A stretch of DNA of 64,000 nt from Atopsyche davidsoni (lineage: Eukaryota; Arthropoda; Insecta; Trichoptera; Hydrobiosidae): NCBI GenBank assembly GCA_022113835.1, contig JAILWY010000028.1:4836001-4900000 (forward strand), written 5' to 3'. A program made the translations under genes and the position numbers. The notes under the pieces were generated by a model, which was not told where the DNA came from, ran no database searches, and saw only the letters and a program-made list of their open reading frames with translations. Positions 1 to 13,500 of the stretch are shown one piece after another (within the stretch, counting starts at the first letter, position 1; each line of letters starts with the position of its first letter).

Positions 1-486
1 TCGTTGACCTACAAATTGACTAGTCCACACTTCGTAATTGATGAAATTCTCATTATCTTTAGATTCAAGGTCGGACGAGACATCACTTACAGGATTTAAA
101 TATATAGTTCCCGGAAGATGAGACACAGGCTGCAATTTGAATACATTTTCTTTATCAAGTATATATCTATCGAGCGGTACAACAATTATACGCTTGCTTC
201 CGTATCTGTGGTTTATCTTATGAGTGTTTTTTTCTAAGCTTTCGAAGAATATTGACGCGTTTGACATCTGCACGACGAACCCGTGACAGCCAATTTCCAT
301 GACGTCGAAGAGGAACGCGGACAGCGCTTCTTCATTCTTTTCAAATTTGAAGTTGGTGATGGATAAGTTCTCAGTTAACGCGAGGTTCGATTCTGTAACG
401 ACGACCGAGCACCAGAAGCTTTTAAAGTAAATACTCGCAAGTAAGTTGACGAGGTGCCCGAGGTGATCATACGCAGGAATATACAT
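1..486 (-). CDS. Divergent ionotropic-receptor-like protein, partial
   Basis: An open frame of 162 codons runs from an ATG at 484-486 to the window edge and continues beyond it. It has no signal peptide. The residues just before the edge (NFINYEVWTSQFVG) resemble the segment of insect ionotropic receptors (variant glutamate receptors) that precedes the ligand-binding domain. The preceding residues look like the poorly conserved amino-terminal domain of these chemoreceptors. The ATG lies directly after a possible splice acceptor (CTTGCAG), and the frame is closed further upstream, so an upstream exon with the true start is possible. The pore and ligand-binding domains would lie outside the window. 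Family assignment is by remembered resemblance only; the coding nature is more certain than the name. Confidence 0.5.
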   Translation of the reverse strand, partial: MYIPAYDHLGHLVNLLASIYFKSFWCSVVVTESNLALTENLSITNFKFEKNEEALSAFLFDVMEIGCHGFVVQMSNASIFFESLEKNTHKINHRYGSKRIIVVPLDRYILDKENVFKLQPVSHLPGTIYLNPVSDVSSDLESKDNENFINYEVWTSQFVGQR

Positions 487-3408
487 TCTGCAAGTAGCCA
501 AGTCCGACTTATTCTGCTCCGTTAGTTTTCATTTTTTGCATTTATATATTCCAAGAGAGCATAATAAACATGCAATTGTATTTATTTAGTAGTAGATCTA
601 TTACGCCAGCATAAAGGATAAACATTGCGAGTAATAAAAACCTGATTTGATATTCTCTTTGAAATTGGTTGCAATTTTATTAGCAACGTAGTTTCTCAAC
701 ATTTTTTATTCAAACTGAATAAATAAATAATAATAATAAAATAAATTAAGGGGATTATGACCTTGAGCAATTGTATATGTATTGTAAAGGTTTTGAAGTG
801 TTGGGAGTGTCATAATGATTAAATTGCGAAGTGGATAAAGAGTGAAGGTATTTTGGCAGTACAAAAAAATATATTATTTTCAAAAACTCTTTTATTCAAA
901 TTGGCGGTATAAAAATTACATTTTGATTGGGCAGTCGGGCTGTCCTCGTTCGGTACATCCGTGGATCGTGAAAGGCTCTGTCCACGCCCACATCATGCAA
1001 ACGCGGATACTTTCAAAAATATCAACAGCACTACAAAAGGGACACGGAATATAATATTACCAACAGCGTTACAAAACTCTTACCAGACTAAAACTATCTC
1101 TAACTTTAGCTATAACGAAAAACACAAATGACAAAACAAACCGCAAGCAATGGACGCCGGAAGTGGGTGAACTGTCGGGTCAAGACTTACTCTAATTTCA
1201 TTTCTATTGTGCACTACGAAATAAATCAGATCTGCTCGGAAGTGTTATAGTCAGTCATTCTTACTGTCGGTGGACTTTCCGAGGCGTCCGTTGAAATAAA
1301 TCTACAGATATGTATGAAGTGTGTACGTTAACACGGCAAGCGAACATACTGGACAACAATAAACAGATATGATGATTTACATCTTATTTTAAAATCGACT
1401 CCGTAGCTACAATTTGTCATTGCGACACCGCTCACTGCATGCAAATCAAGCTTAATCCTAGTCAATATGCAATATCATTCGGAGTGTTATCAAATAACAT
1501 AAATGGTCAGGTTAGGTTAGTGAAAAATCAAGTCTCGCTTTCACAAAGACACAGCTTGTTACAAAACATGGGCTGTGTATATTATAATAAATTGAGATTG
1601 TCTCTAAAAGTCCACACATAGTTTGGATGTTTTTTTGTACTTGATTTTATCAGACTTAATATAAAATATACAAATTATTTAATTTGCTAAAATATAGATA
1701 CATAATTATTCCTTATATCTAGTCGCTTGTGCTAACAGAATAAAAAAAAAAAACCAATACAAAAGTGTATAAATGTGATTATGGTCATACTGATTCATAA
1801 TTCAGTACTAAAAATCTTTGTGCCCTTACGGTTATTAATAATAAAGAATACAATAATTTTCGGCTTGAGATGATATCCTCCATAAAAAAAATAATTTCAA
1901 ATTAACATTTTTTGAGATTCCTACCGATTTATACAATAAAATAATATCAAAAGTTATAAAATTAATACCTACAATAAACGAGGATAGTGAATACACCATT
2001 GAACAAACAAACAAACATTAAAAAAAATGCATGGCAGGTTTCATTTTTCAAATTATAAATAGTAAAAAATATATATAAAAAAAAAGTCTAAAAAGCAGTC
2101 TAAATAAAAATGGATGGAATTCGTCTTAAAATTAAATGTGTTAAATGAAAATCAACACAAAAACTTTCATTGATTTTGTAAAATTAATACCAGCTTTGTT
2201 TAAAATATCAAATTAAATTCAAATGTGACATTAATAGCTGCAATACTTTTCATGTTCTGGAAATCACTTATGATGAGAGGGGTTTGCCGGAAATCAATCA
2301 AAATATGGCTGGGGATGCTCACAGGGACCATAGAAGTAAGACGAGACATCCAAAGTTGAGAAAGTCACTCAATTAAATCGGTGATTAGTGACTTTCAATA
2401 CTCAGTCTTTGGATCGCTATTGTCTCAGTACTATTGCTCATCGGTCTTCAAACAAGTCGGATACTTGACAATATCTGACGACATCACTTGCTTAATCTAT
2501 TGGTGGTAAAACTTTTGATGAAAATTAAGAAAAGATGCCATGAAATGAAATATTTGCATTGTGTCATATAATACTTCCACGACCGACACTCGGAAGGCAC
2601 ATTGTTTGTATCGATGATTATTTTTGTCAATTAGGGATCAATTACAATATGGCAGTTATTAGAAACCTGCAAAATTTTGATTGACAATTTTGAGAGGATA
2701 TTCTCACATAAAATGGAAATGTATACAATTACACAAAAGTGTAATAAATACAAGAACGATACGGAATTTTCAGTATTGGAATGGTTCGTTTAACATTCTA
2801 ATAAATAATCATTACTTACAAAGGTATGACTTTAGAGTTGGGACACGTGAGGGTTGACTCTCATGCGGCACGCGACACCGACAATATCTTACAAATGTGA
2901 AGTATGCGTCATAATAAATATTACTATATTTACAAAAGTACTCTAACTCAGATCTCCACCTTCCCTACGAACATTCTTACCTCCTATAAGATATTATATT
3001 ATTTTTGTTTAACTGGATTTGTGCTTATGTCAACAATTCATACTATACAGAGTAAGAAAACTTGAAGAATTTCATTTAGATATTTTCAATAAACAAGTCC
3101 TGCTCAGCACTCGTACAAGAGGTGGAATTCTGAGTTAATTTACGAATTTTCAGAAGTACCTACAACGCATAATTAACATTTGTTTTAAAATGCTGTAGGT
3201 TTATTTCTTTAGTTCGTTTCATTTAAATATAATTATATATTTCACGTTTCACTTCTTCATCACTGCGGACCGAACGAGCCGGTCAGCATTGAGTGTGATA
3301 TAATGCGAGGACATATTCCCGCAGGTCAGGTGTGACAGTGTCCGCTCGCGGTGAAGCAGCATTGTCGGTGTTCTGGTTTCGCGTGTGACCTGGAGGCGGA
3401 GCGAGTGT
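487..3408. other. Intergenic, no supported gene
   Basis: This AT-rich stretch lies between the receptor fragment and the 3' end of lachesin. Open frames of 60-70 codons exist (near 842-1054 and 1439-1621), but they lack splice signals or recognisable motifs. The part next to 3,408 probably contains the 3'UTR of the longer lachesin isoform. A more GC-rich patch at about 930-1320 may be an old repeat; I could not assign it. Confidence 0.5.
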
Positions 3409-3551
3409 TCAGGCGGGCCGCGCAGCAGCCAGAAGTGCCAGCGTGAGAGGAAGGAGCCCAGGGTGGATCGCGGCGCCGCCCCCGTAGTACTGATGATACA
3501 CTGCGGGGTCCCACTGCAGCCCCGGGTAGTTAATGTCGGGGACTTGAGTTT
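3409..3551 (-). CDS. Lac: Lachesin alternative terminal exon B
   Basis: The acceptor GTGTTTCAG lies just above 3551 and has the same phase as exon A, so it can replace A after the exon ending at 5054. The exon encodes 46 residues: a Tyr/Gly-rich stretch (WDPAVYHQYYGGG) and a hydrophobic end (LLPLTLALLAAARPA), again GPI-signal-like. It has exactly the same coding length as exon A (143 nt including stop). Mutually exclusive use is inferred from phase and from both tails being functional-looking. Confidence 0.7.
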
Positions 3552-6500
3552 CTGAAACACCCCACTCGATTATGACTTTTCATGCATTTTGAATATAAAG
3601 GTGCATCAAATGAATGTATATAATGTAAATAATATGCTCAGTATATTTCGAAAAAGTCTTGGTTTGGAAATATGTGCTATTTAATGGTGTGTTTTAAAAC
3701 AAAAACAATAAAATATCGGTGCTTAATATTTTTTTCCAACAGTAAAACTTTTGCAGCATAAGATTACAAATGTTTGAATGAAATATAAAGAGATAAATCC
3801 AGTGTAATTCTTAACAATGATAAAATAATAAATCTCTTTATGTGTAAGCTATATTAACAATATAAAACATAATAATATCTATTCAATTAGTTATTTGAAT
3901 TTAAATATATTAAAAAAAATTTAGCGTACCCATGTTTGTGAATTTTTCTCAGGTGTATGTACAATAAGCTAAGAGATGTTTTTCGTCATATTTCATGAAG
4001 AATTTATAATTTAATGAATCATCCCGCATCTTGAGTAGAATTAGGTGAGAAATATCAAAAGTGTAACATAAAATTATACTAAATAGCATTTCACAGCAAT
4101 ACCAATGTAATAAAGTAAATTTCGTGCAAGGTTACTTACCGTTAGCCAGCGGAGCATCAGTGATATGGTAAGAAGGGAAGCTTACCTGGCGGACCCGTAG
4201 AGACGACAGAGCAGCAGTGCAGTCAGCAGGGCCAGCACGGTGGTGGTGGCATGCGGCAGCAGCTGGCCTGCGGCACCATAACGCGCCTCTCCACACGCCG
4301 GCGGGCAAACTGGGATTATGGATTCTGCAGTGCCGGGAAGGTTGGAGAATGCGAGGAAGCGAGATAATGGTTTATATTTAATAAAATATTTACGGTAAAA
4401 ACCATTGTAAATTTAAGGATAATGATTCGGATGCATTTCCAGATGGTATGCAATGAAAAGGAACGAGACGAGGCAAAGGAAGAGTGAGGCGGAGACAAAA
4501 AACAAACAGATGAAAAAACGTAAAAACAGACGGGCAAAGCGCAATCTTCAAAATGCGTCGGATGAAAATAATGATAAATGACGAGTCTAGGATACTCTGC
4601 CAATTATTTACGACATCGATGCAAAGTTAACAGAGGATTATCAGACAAACTTTCAAATGATTAATAGAAAACATTGTGTGAATTTCTAAATTAGACACAC
4701 TTGATGTTGTGATTATCTGAAAGTAGTCTGTTAAAAATGCAGTCGAGAATATAATGCCAGCATTCTCGTCTCTAAGCTAGACAAATATTTGATCATACAG
4801 CATTCTGGATATTTTAATCTAAGTCTTAAACAAATGATCTACCCAACTTACCACCGGTCACAATTTAATAGTAAAAAAAGAAACAGCAAAACTACTAAAG
4901 CCAAACTTTAGACCGACCTAATCATCTATTATATTTGATTCATTCTACTAAAATTTAATTTTAAATTGAAATTAAAATATAGACGTATTCTGAACAAGAG
5001 AAATGGAAGTTAAAAATATAGGTTTCACCATTGCAGACAAGTGATATACTGACCGAAAAGTTCCACTTGCGCCTCGTTCTGCCCCAGCTTGTTGACGGCC
5101 TTGCAGGTGTACAGGCCGAACTGCCTCTTCTCGATGGTGATCACGCGGATTGTGGTATCCGTGAACTCGTCAGCCGTGGCAAAGTGTGAAATGCTGCAAA
5201 TTAGATGTCACATATTTTACAGAATGTCGCAGGGATTTGATAAGGCACAAGTGTATCATAGGTCGAGCAGGTCACTGCACTTTATCAAAGACTTCAATAT
5301 CTGAGCAGCCGTTAAGTAGGCACTGTACCTGTAGTGTTGATTGTTGGAAAGCTGCACTTCATCCTTGAGCCACACGATGCCGGGCGGCGGGTAGGCCTCC
5401 ACGTGGCACTCCAGGTCCATGTCGTATTGCAGAGCCTGCACACAAACCATACATTGTTATGAAACAGTATGTCATTAAATTGCAACCCTGACTCTAAGAT
5501 TGATCAAAATTTAAAAAAAAATACTTTTTTGCTAAATAAAGATTATTGGTGAGGTTCTCTGTCTCTGCAGGTCGGTCATGCAGGTCGAGCACCGAGCTGA
5601 TACTGTGCATTTGAGAATGCTACTCTAAGGCACGAGTTCTATGACAATTGTGTTGTTTTTGACAATCCAAATTTCCAAATCTAATTTGACAGTGAAAATG
5701 GCACCTGTCCGAGACGAGGCCGGGGCACGGTGATGACGGGGGCAAACTCCACCTCCACGGCCACATTCCTGCGTGCGCCTTTGCCAACTCCGTTCTCTGC
5801 TACACAGTAATAAGTACCGCGGTCTTCCTTCTTCACCTTGGCGATCTTCAGAGTGTTTCCTCTGTAACAGCAATCCATATATATTATACACTAGAAGTGT
5901 ATACTATATGTTATTTATTTACAATAATACGAATTTGGTATTTGAGGAATTGATTGACCTATAAAACACGGCAAAATAAGACAGTGTTATGATGTTTGTC
6001 ATTGTAATTGTCATATATGCAATAATTTTGTTTTTATTTCAAAATTGTACGAGAATACACCGTAAGCGGGTGACTAATACAATTATTAATATGTTGGATA
6101 CTTTTGATGCTACAAAAAATACTCAATTGTGTCACTGTGCTACAATTTTATTTTATCCTTTTGTTTACAAGTCGTCAAAAATGTCACAAAAGGTGCTATT
6201 TTCCCCATTAGCTGAAATTGGCATTATATAAATTAAATGGCCAAAAGCAAGCAAGTATCTGGTAAATGGACAGATGTGCAAATGATACCTGAGGATGGAA
6301 CCCCCAGAAGGCAGGATGGCGTTGTTTTCTCGGCGCCAGGAGACCTTGGGCAGAGGGAATCCTCCCGCATAGCACTCCATCTGTACACCTGAAACCGTAC
6401 AATTTACTATTTATAAAATGCTTCCTTCAATACAAGTACACTACAGCTTAACACTATAATTATATGTAATGTATTTCAATAAAAACAATAGATAAAATGG

Positions 6501-9426
6501 TTTGAAGTAAAGATTTCAATAACTATCCATGAATATAGAGGAAGGATTTAAAAAATTATTACAAGTGTATACTGACTTTGTCCTTCGCTAACGACGATGG
6601 AGCGCGTGGAGTTGTCGGAGATGATGGGCGGGCGGCGCACCTGCAGCTCTACCTCTGCAGTGATCTTGCTTTGCAGGGCGATGATCACTTGGCAAATGTA
6701 GAATCCAGAGTCTGTCTCCTGGATATCTTTTACCTGTTACCGATCAAGCAAATCTTTAATCAATGAGACCTTCAAAATGAAATATTTGTTTGGCTCCATT
6801 GATGAACCATTTGATAAAATCTAGAATACAATTGTGTTAGGAAAAGAAGCGAACCTTAGGGACAAGGAAAAATAAATAATGATACAAAGAATCACTGGCA
6901 TTAATAGATATAATAAAAGAAAAAAATATTTAAAAAATCAAAGATTTACATAGTTTGTTATTTGAAGATGCAGCGAAAATTTATTTTTTGTAATTTTAAA
7001 AATGACAATGTTGATATTTAAAATAGAGCCAACCTGTAGAGTGTATGTGGAGGAGGCGGTGTCATAACGGAGAGCGAAGCGCGAGTCCCTGATGATGAGA
7101 GTGGAGCCCGTGGAGATGGGCAGCAACTCTGTCTTCCTGGTTCTGTCTTGCTTCAGCTGCAATGGAACAAGTATAATGTGAGCACATAGTCATCAGCGGT
7201 GAACTTGAGGTTGAGTAAAGGTATGCGGCTCACCCATAGGACGGGGTAGTCTTGGGCATACTGCACGGAGCACTCGAGCTCCACTGTGCCGCCAATGTCC
7301 TTGATCTGTTCCTGAGTGATGTGCGAGATGGTAGGGGACCTCTGGCAAAGGCCTGCAACGACACAAGTAATCTTTAAAAGACTATAATCTTGTAAAGTTA
7401 GTATTATTTATTTAGCATATACATATATTTTTCATCGTATGAACTAAGATTGTGCAATCATACTTTTAGTAAATTTTAGGTATATATGGAGGAATTAAAT
7501 TATTTAATTTTCCTGTATGACATTTAATACAATCATCAATTGAATGCTATTCAGATGAAGAAAAATCCTCGATACAATTAAACCACAGAATACATGAATG
7601 ATTAGAAAAAGTTACGAGTAAACTATAATCAAGAATTTGAAAATGATTTACAGCAGGATGTGATTCACTGAAGAATTATTTTCTAAATAATACCACAATC
7701 GGTGAGTGGAAATGTAAGTTACTAGTTAGTCACATTGAATGATAGTGAATGAATATTGGTCACTGCTCGGTGAGTCACGGGATATGCATTACCAATTGAA
7801 AGGACCAACAAACCATTTTAAGTGTGGTCATTATTTGTAGCATGGATTCATTTAGAACATCTGTGGATGCGTGAGACTGCGTGCCTGGGGTGAGATCTTA
7901 ACTTAGGGGGCAATGGCCAAGAGTGAATAAGTCTGTTGTATGACAAGCATTCGGCTCCCTAAATGCAACCGGCCTATAATTTAGTTCAAAAGGCACAATT
8001 GCATCCAGAGTATACTGTGAATGACTTATTTTGAATTGAATGATACGACTTAGTGTCCTGGAAATTTTCTAACAAACTTGGAGAGCATGTTATTAATGAT
8101 AACACTTGCGAGCAGAGTTCTCCTTATAAATATACTATTGTAAATATAGTTAAGTGTAATCCAAATATAAACTGCAAATTATTGATATAGAAAGATTTAA
8201 TTTTAACAAAATATTAAATTTTGCTAGAAAATTACACCTCAATATTTGTTGTTATTAAATAATAGGGATCTTTTGTACAAGAAAATTTACAAACAAATAA
8301 CAGTATGAAATAATTGTGAACTGCAGATATAGCACAACAAAATATCCTCGATGTTTTTTTAGACTAGGAATAGGGTAAAAAAATATATTTTTTAAAGGTG
8401 GGTGCAATACTTAGTTTGACCGAGACAAAGAAACATAATGTGCTTCAAATTGTAAGCATATGCATACAATTTATTCGTCTAAGAGACCTATCAACAAGTT
8501 TATTTTTGTTTAAAAAAATTATAATTAGTGATACAATACAAATATATTCTTAGCATGATTGATTTTAGAGGTTCAGAAGTTAGTTAGTTTAAAAAAAAAC
8601 CTTTTATTCATTGAACATAAATTATGCTGTGAACAATATTAAATCCATATTCACGGTTGATACACGAATTATAATATAAGATATACAGAATAGATTAATA
8701 AGTTGTTTATGTTAAATAGTTCGTCTCGAGCGTTGCGCCGTTAGGATAGGCCCGGAAACATTATTTTTATAAATAGTGAAAGACTCCAGGGGAGGAAGTA
8801 ACCAATTAATACAAAAGAGCATTCAAAACAATATAAAAGACGGCAGCGGTGCATCCGTGCTCGGCCAGGTGTAAAAATTATGCATTGCCGCATGAAGGGA
8901 AAGATTTTTTCAGTACGTAAATCAATGAAACGAAAGACTCCATGAAAGCGATCTGATTTTTTAAATAAAATTTTGATTCATGATTAAATTATGTTACTCA
9001 AAAATGTTAATATTAGGCTCACGCATTCAAGCGTCACCAAAACAAAAAAAAAATGTTTAGACAGGTGTGCCGATGTAAAAGAAAAACGCGTTTTTACTAT
9101 TTCATAATAGCAGTTGAGGAAAAATATAAATACTTGTGTTATACAAAACTTTACGTTAGTTAATTATATCATTCAATGCTTTCTTACTAGCAAAATGGGT
9201 GTGACACCTTTGAGATGATTTCACGCAAACATGATGTAAACAATATAAGGTGGTAAAGTAAACGTGATAACCTAATAAATTGTAGACAGAGCTGTATTTA
9301 TTTAGTTTTCCCGGTGTGAATTGTGAAGAAATAATAAGTTCTACGACACAAATTATATTATAGTGACTCACCGCAATTAATTAAAATGCTAAATATCACA
9401 ACACCGACCAAACGCACAACCGCCAT
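3409..9426 (-). CDS. Lac: Lachesin, GPI-anchored three-Ig-domain adhesion protein
   Basis: Lachesin is a homophilic cell-surface adhesion protein of neurons and of septate junctions in trachea and epithelia. Exons (high to low): 9426-9372, 7352-7234, 7156-7034, 6733-6577, 6388-6289, 5861-5705, 5435-5329, 5193-5054, then either 4324-4182 or 3551-3409. All junctions are GT-AG and all phases close, giving 366 residues with either last exon, close to the family length. Residues 1-19 form a signal peptide (MAVVRLVGVVIFSIL...). Three Ig domains have cysteine pairs at about 46/113, 157/204 and 247/303, with the usual DSGFYIC, RGTYYC and GLYTC signatures. The hydrophobic C-terminus without a cytoplasmic tail fits GPI anchoring. 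The first intron is about 2 kb. The gene is head-to-head with SMIM12. Confidence 0.93.
4182..4324 (-). CDS. Lac: Lachesin alternative terminal exon A
   Basis: The acceptor (CTGCAG) at 4325-4326 joins in phase to the exon ending at 5054. The exon encodes 46 residues beginning SIIPVCPPACG, the classical lachesin post-Ig motif, and ending in a hydrophobic run (TTTVLALLTALLLC) that suits a GPI-attachment signal. Its stop codon TAA (4184-4182) is part of a perfect splice donor, AG|GTAAGC. If that donor were used to join the exon at 3551, the frame would add only RNSSPRH and stop. Confidence 0.85.
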
Positions 9427-9968
9427 TTTCGCTTGTAAAAATGTAACTGTGATTTCATTGGTCGTCGATGGAAGAGCCGCGCACTTAGAAACGCAGTGCT
9501 ACCACCCTAATCATAAGCTAATCAAACATCATCAAATAGTCCACTACTCGAAAATAAGACTTATTAAATTATATAAATTTAAAGATGCACATAATTATTT
9601 TATCTTATAAGTAAATCAAAAAAATATATATTTTATATCATCGTCACTTGAAAATCATCGATTATATAATACTCGGTCGAAGATTGCACGGTTGTTAGGT
9701 TGTCAAAATGCAAATATCTAAAATATTGTGACAGATTCAAAATTTGCACCTGTACATCATTTGTGTAATTGTTTTTTTGTTATTATTAAATCATATATTT
9801 TTGTTAGATTAATAGCACTAAAATCACTGATTCATTTGCATATCCGTTTATTGTTTGTTGTTTTAGTACATTAACGGTAAGAATTGAGTCATACTAATTC
9901 AGTTTATAACCTCAAACTTAACGATTGCCGCTGATAAAAATATTAATTTTGTATCATTGTTTTTAGAG
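9427..9968. promoter_or_regulatory. Shared promoter region of lachesin and SMIM12
   Basis: The start codons of lachesin (minus) and SMIM12 (plus) are only about 540 bp apart and point away from each other, so both promoters and 5'UTRs must fit here unless distal exons exist. I see no strong TATA box. Bidirectional control is inferred from spacing alone. Confidence 0.45.
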
Positions 9969-10583
9969 ATGTGGCCCATTGTGATATCATTCATAAGAAG
10001 CAATGCTCCTTACTTGACACTCCCATTTGCAGCAATCGTTGGAGTCATCGGATACAATTTAGAAAATATAATGTCTGATAAATATACCCCATATAATCGT
10101 AAGTAAATTTCTCGTTCAGCACTGATTTTATTAATGTGGGAATATTTAAGAGGCAGTGTTGAGATAATCCCTCATCTTTTCTTCTGTTTACCCTTTTCGA
10201 CCCATGATATGTTCTTACATTATTGTCAGCAGAATCTGTTTATTGTATATTTGAAATATTTCTTAATATTTTTATTTTTAACGGGAGTTCTCTCTTTTCC
10301 TTTTCTTTGTTTCTCATTTTATTCATGCATCTGTCTAAGATTTCTCAATTTTTAAGAGTTCAAAGAGTAAAACAAGCTTAAAAAAAAAATTTATGTTGTG
10401 TGATGTAACAATACTTAAAATTATATTATTTTGTGTTTATTCTCAGAAGCAATTCAGGAACAGAGGCTTGATCGTCTAACTGAAGAAGATGCTCTGAGAG
10501 ATCCTACAAATGTAAAGAAATTAAAATATCAAGAAAATGTTCTCGGAAAAAATTTGTCACCTTCTCTCAAAGAAAAAAATTAA
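9969..10583 (+). CDS. SMIM12: Small integral membrane protein 12
   Basis: There are two exons, 9969-10098 and 10447-10583, joined at C|GTAAGT and TTCTCAG and closing to 88 residues (human SMIM12 is about 92). The N-terminus MWPIVISFIRSNAPYLTLP leads into a single membrane segment (residues about 13-32, including FAAIVGVIGYNLE). A charged C-terminal half rich in Glu, Lys and Arg ends in KEKN. The MWP start, the APY motif before the membrane helix and the GYxLE motif after it are the marks of the SMIM12 family, whose biochemical role is unknown. A polyadenylation signal lies at 10854-10859. Confidence 0.88.
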
Positions 10584-13500
10584 ATTTTATTACTAGTTGT
10601 AAAATTGATCATAATATTTTTTACTGTTAATGTAACTTTTAAGATTTTAGTATGAAGAAATTTATGCATTTACATCTTACTACGGAATTCTATAAACAAA
10701 ATGTTTATTCATGTCATTTGATTTTGTATATATTTCCTTACAAGGTATCTTTTTCTTCAGCTCTTTCGTTTATTTCGAAATAGAGGCCTTTAGTGGTTCA
10801 ATCCACTTGCAGATGTGTTAATGTATCTACGGATATGCTTGAAGATGTCAAAAAATAAAAAGTGGGAACATCACTTAAATATTCTTATAATAAAAATAAT
10901 ATGCTAATACCACTCATGACATTGACCATTGTCAATCTGTTTAACTATGTCGTCTACGTAGTAGGTTAAAAATATATATAGTAAATGAAGCTCATGAATA
11001 GAAGTGTGCAGATAAATCCTCCTTATCCGAACATAATTTTCGAGCTGAATTCACTTTTTAACATTTACTTAGACGAAAATTATTTTTAATTCAACAATAC
11101 CTTTTACTCACACTAGCCCAACTGCCGGATCATTCGCGGAGTTTTTCATCGACCTAACATAATCAAAAATCAAACGGTTAAATTTATTTAAACACATTAT
11201 TTACTGGTATCGTTACGTCAACGACATTTTGTGTTCATGGACAGGGACAAATAGACAGATTGTTTTTTGGGTCAGATAAATAATCTTAGCGTGAGTATCA
11301 AATTCACTATGGAGAACATAGGAAATTGCTGTAAATTCTGAAGCTCATAACTTCAACATTTACAGAAAGCCATCATATAGCGATATCATAAATTCAACGT
11401 CAAGACATTACATGTCTCATAAGATAACCATTTTCCACTCGTTAGTGCACCGGCTATGCATGGTCCCCTTAGATCCAAATGGCTTCAAAATCTAACAACC
11501 AATACCCAATTGTTCACTCACTTGCAGGTTATTTAAAAAATCTTAACTCAGTTTGATAATGCAAACGTTAAAGTACTCTCGGTCAAAAATATTGAATTAA
11601 TAAAAGAGTGTTATGCAAGTGTAAATTTTATTGTACTTTGTTATTGTATATTTGTTGAAATGAAAATTTTATTGTTAAGAAAATATATGAAATTAAAAAA
11701 AAATGTATAAGCTTCCGAATTTTTATCAAGTATTCTCCAAATGTATTCCCGCACCATTGTTTATTGTGAATGAAGAAAAGCTTGCTACGGTAGACAATTA
11801 ATAGGGAAAAGAAAATAATGGACGGTATCATCCTCTAAGCAACTATAGGTTTATGTATAAAAAAATAATTTAACCTATGAATTCATATTCACATGGGGCA
11901 GCTCCAATATCTGAAATAATTTTTAATTATTTACTTTCCACAATATCAATAAGAAACAATTATAGCATCATGGAAACTCTCATTCATTTTTTACTTAATA
12001 AAAAATAATTTGTTTGAATATAATTTATTTTTGAAAAAATGTAATATTTGTACATTTATTGTTAGTGACTGTATACGAGTACATTATATATATATTAAAA
12101 CTTATAAAGAACACAAAGAAATATATTCATATATACACTATGGGCGTAATAATAATAAATAATTTTAATCATTGGAGCTATGAAATAGTAAATCTTTTTA
12201 TTCAACAAATATGTGACGTTTTAAATTTTATTATCTGCTAACTAATCATATATCGGTGTGTGAATATATTTGTTTGTTTTCCTTAATAAGTGATTCTATA
12301 TTTACGCATACAAGTCATCGTAACACAATCAGATCAAGTTTTGGACATAGTTCATTGATTTATCACAATACAACATTTCCTCACAACATTTACAATAGGT
12401 ATAAGAAATGACAAGAACGATATGTTCAAGAGATCATAAGATATATCTACGAGTTTGCCGATATATCCCAAAACACATCACAGCAAATATTTCAAATAAT
12501 ATTAACATATATACAATCGCGGATCAACCGCGGTCGAGAGTAATGTTGGCAAAATAACACGAAACCATGTGAATATTGAAAACACCGACGGATCCATAAA
12601 AAAACATGAAATGTTCAAATATAATAGCGATCGATGCAATACGTGAAAATAAAATTTGATGTTTGGGATATAACGGTAATTTTTCTATCAATAATAATAG
12701 ATAAAAGAAGTTTTAAATTTAATATCTACCTTTGAAAGCAAATGGAAATAATAAGTATACAGATATGCAACTGAATATATAATAGATTAATGTTCTTTCA
12801 ATTTCATTCCCTTGGTTAAAAGCTCTATCAATAGTTACAAATATTTACTCTTATGACCGTAGACCGTAATGCTAAAATATGGACATGGCCTCATCGGTAT
12901 TATGAGCGTAGTCGTTATTTTTACAGTGACTGCGAAAATACGCCGGAATCGATACGACTTCAAAAAGTCATATTTCACTTTCGCCCAGATATCCCGGTCG
13001 GTTTTAAAGAATCAACATTTTTCGACGATAGTTCTCTTTCAATAAAATTGTAACCGGAAAAAAAATATTTTGGTACAAATATAAATTACGATTTTACTTT
13101 ATACGAATCCACGTTTATACTCTTTTAGAACGGTCTATGCGTATAAGTTAATTATATTTAAAAAAAATTGGATGATTATTATCCATAACATTACTACTTA
13201 GCAATAGGGAACATTATGTATAAGAAAATTCAAATGTAATATAATATCTCATATAGATCAATAAGTTTGAATATATAACCCTATTATCACAACTTTACAA
13301 TATGAAATACATACTGTATTTCTAAATATGTGGTAGGTACGGTCAAAAATGTTGAGATCAACGGTATTCAATATGTACTAAAACATTTGCAATATTTCAA
13401 CTTTACTCTGGAGTATTTTAAACCCTGAACTGCACTCGTTTCCAAGAGTCAGACTTCCGTGGCATATCTCTCTGTACCGGCACATACGTTATTACTAATC

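Noticed and set aside
1439..1621. 60-codon open frame and a short GGTTAGGTTAG motif suggestive of insect telomeric repeat (TTAGG)n
   Set aside because: Only two imperfect units occur; too short to be an interstitial telomeric array, and the frame has no support.
12853..13053. 66-codon plus frame with CpG-rich composition
   Set aside because: No splice signals, no recognisable motif and no neighbouring coding segments; kept only as a note in the intergenic entry.
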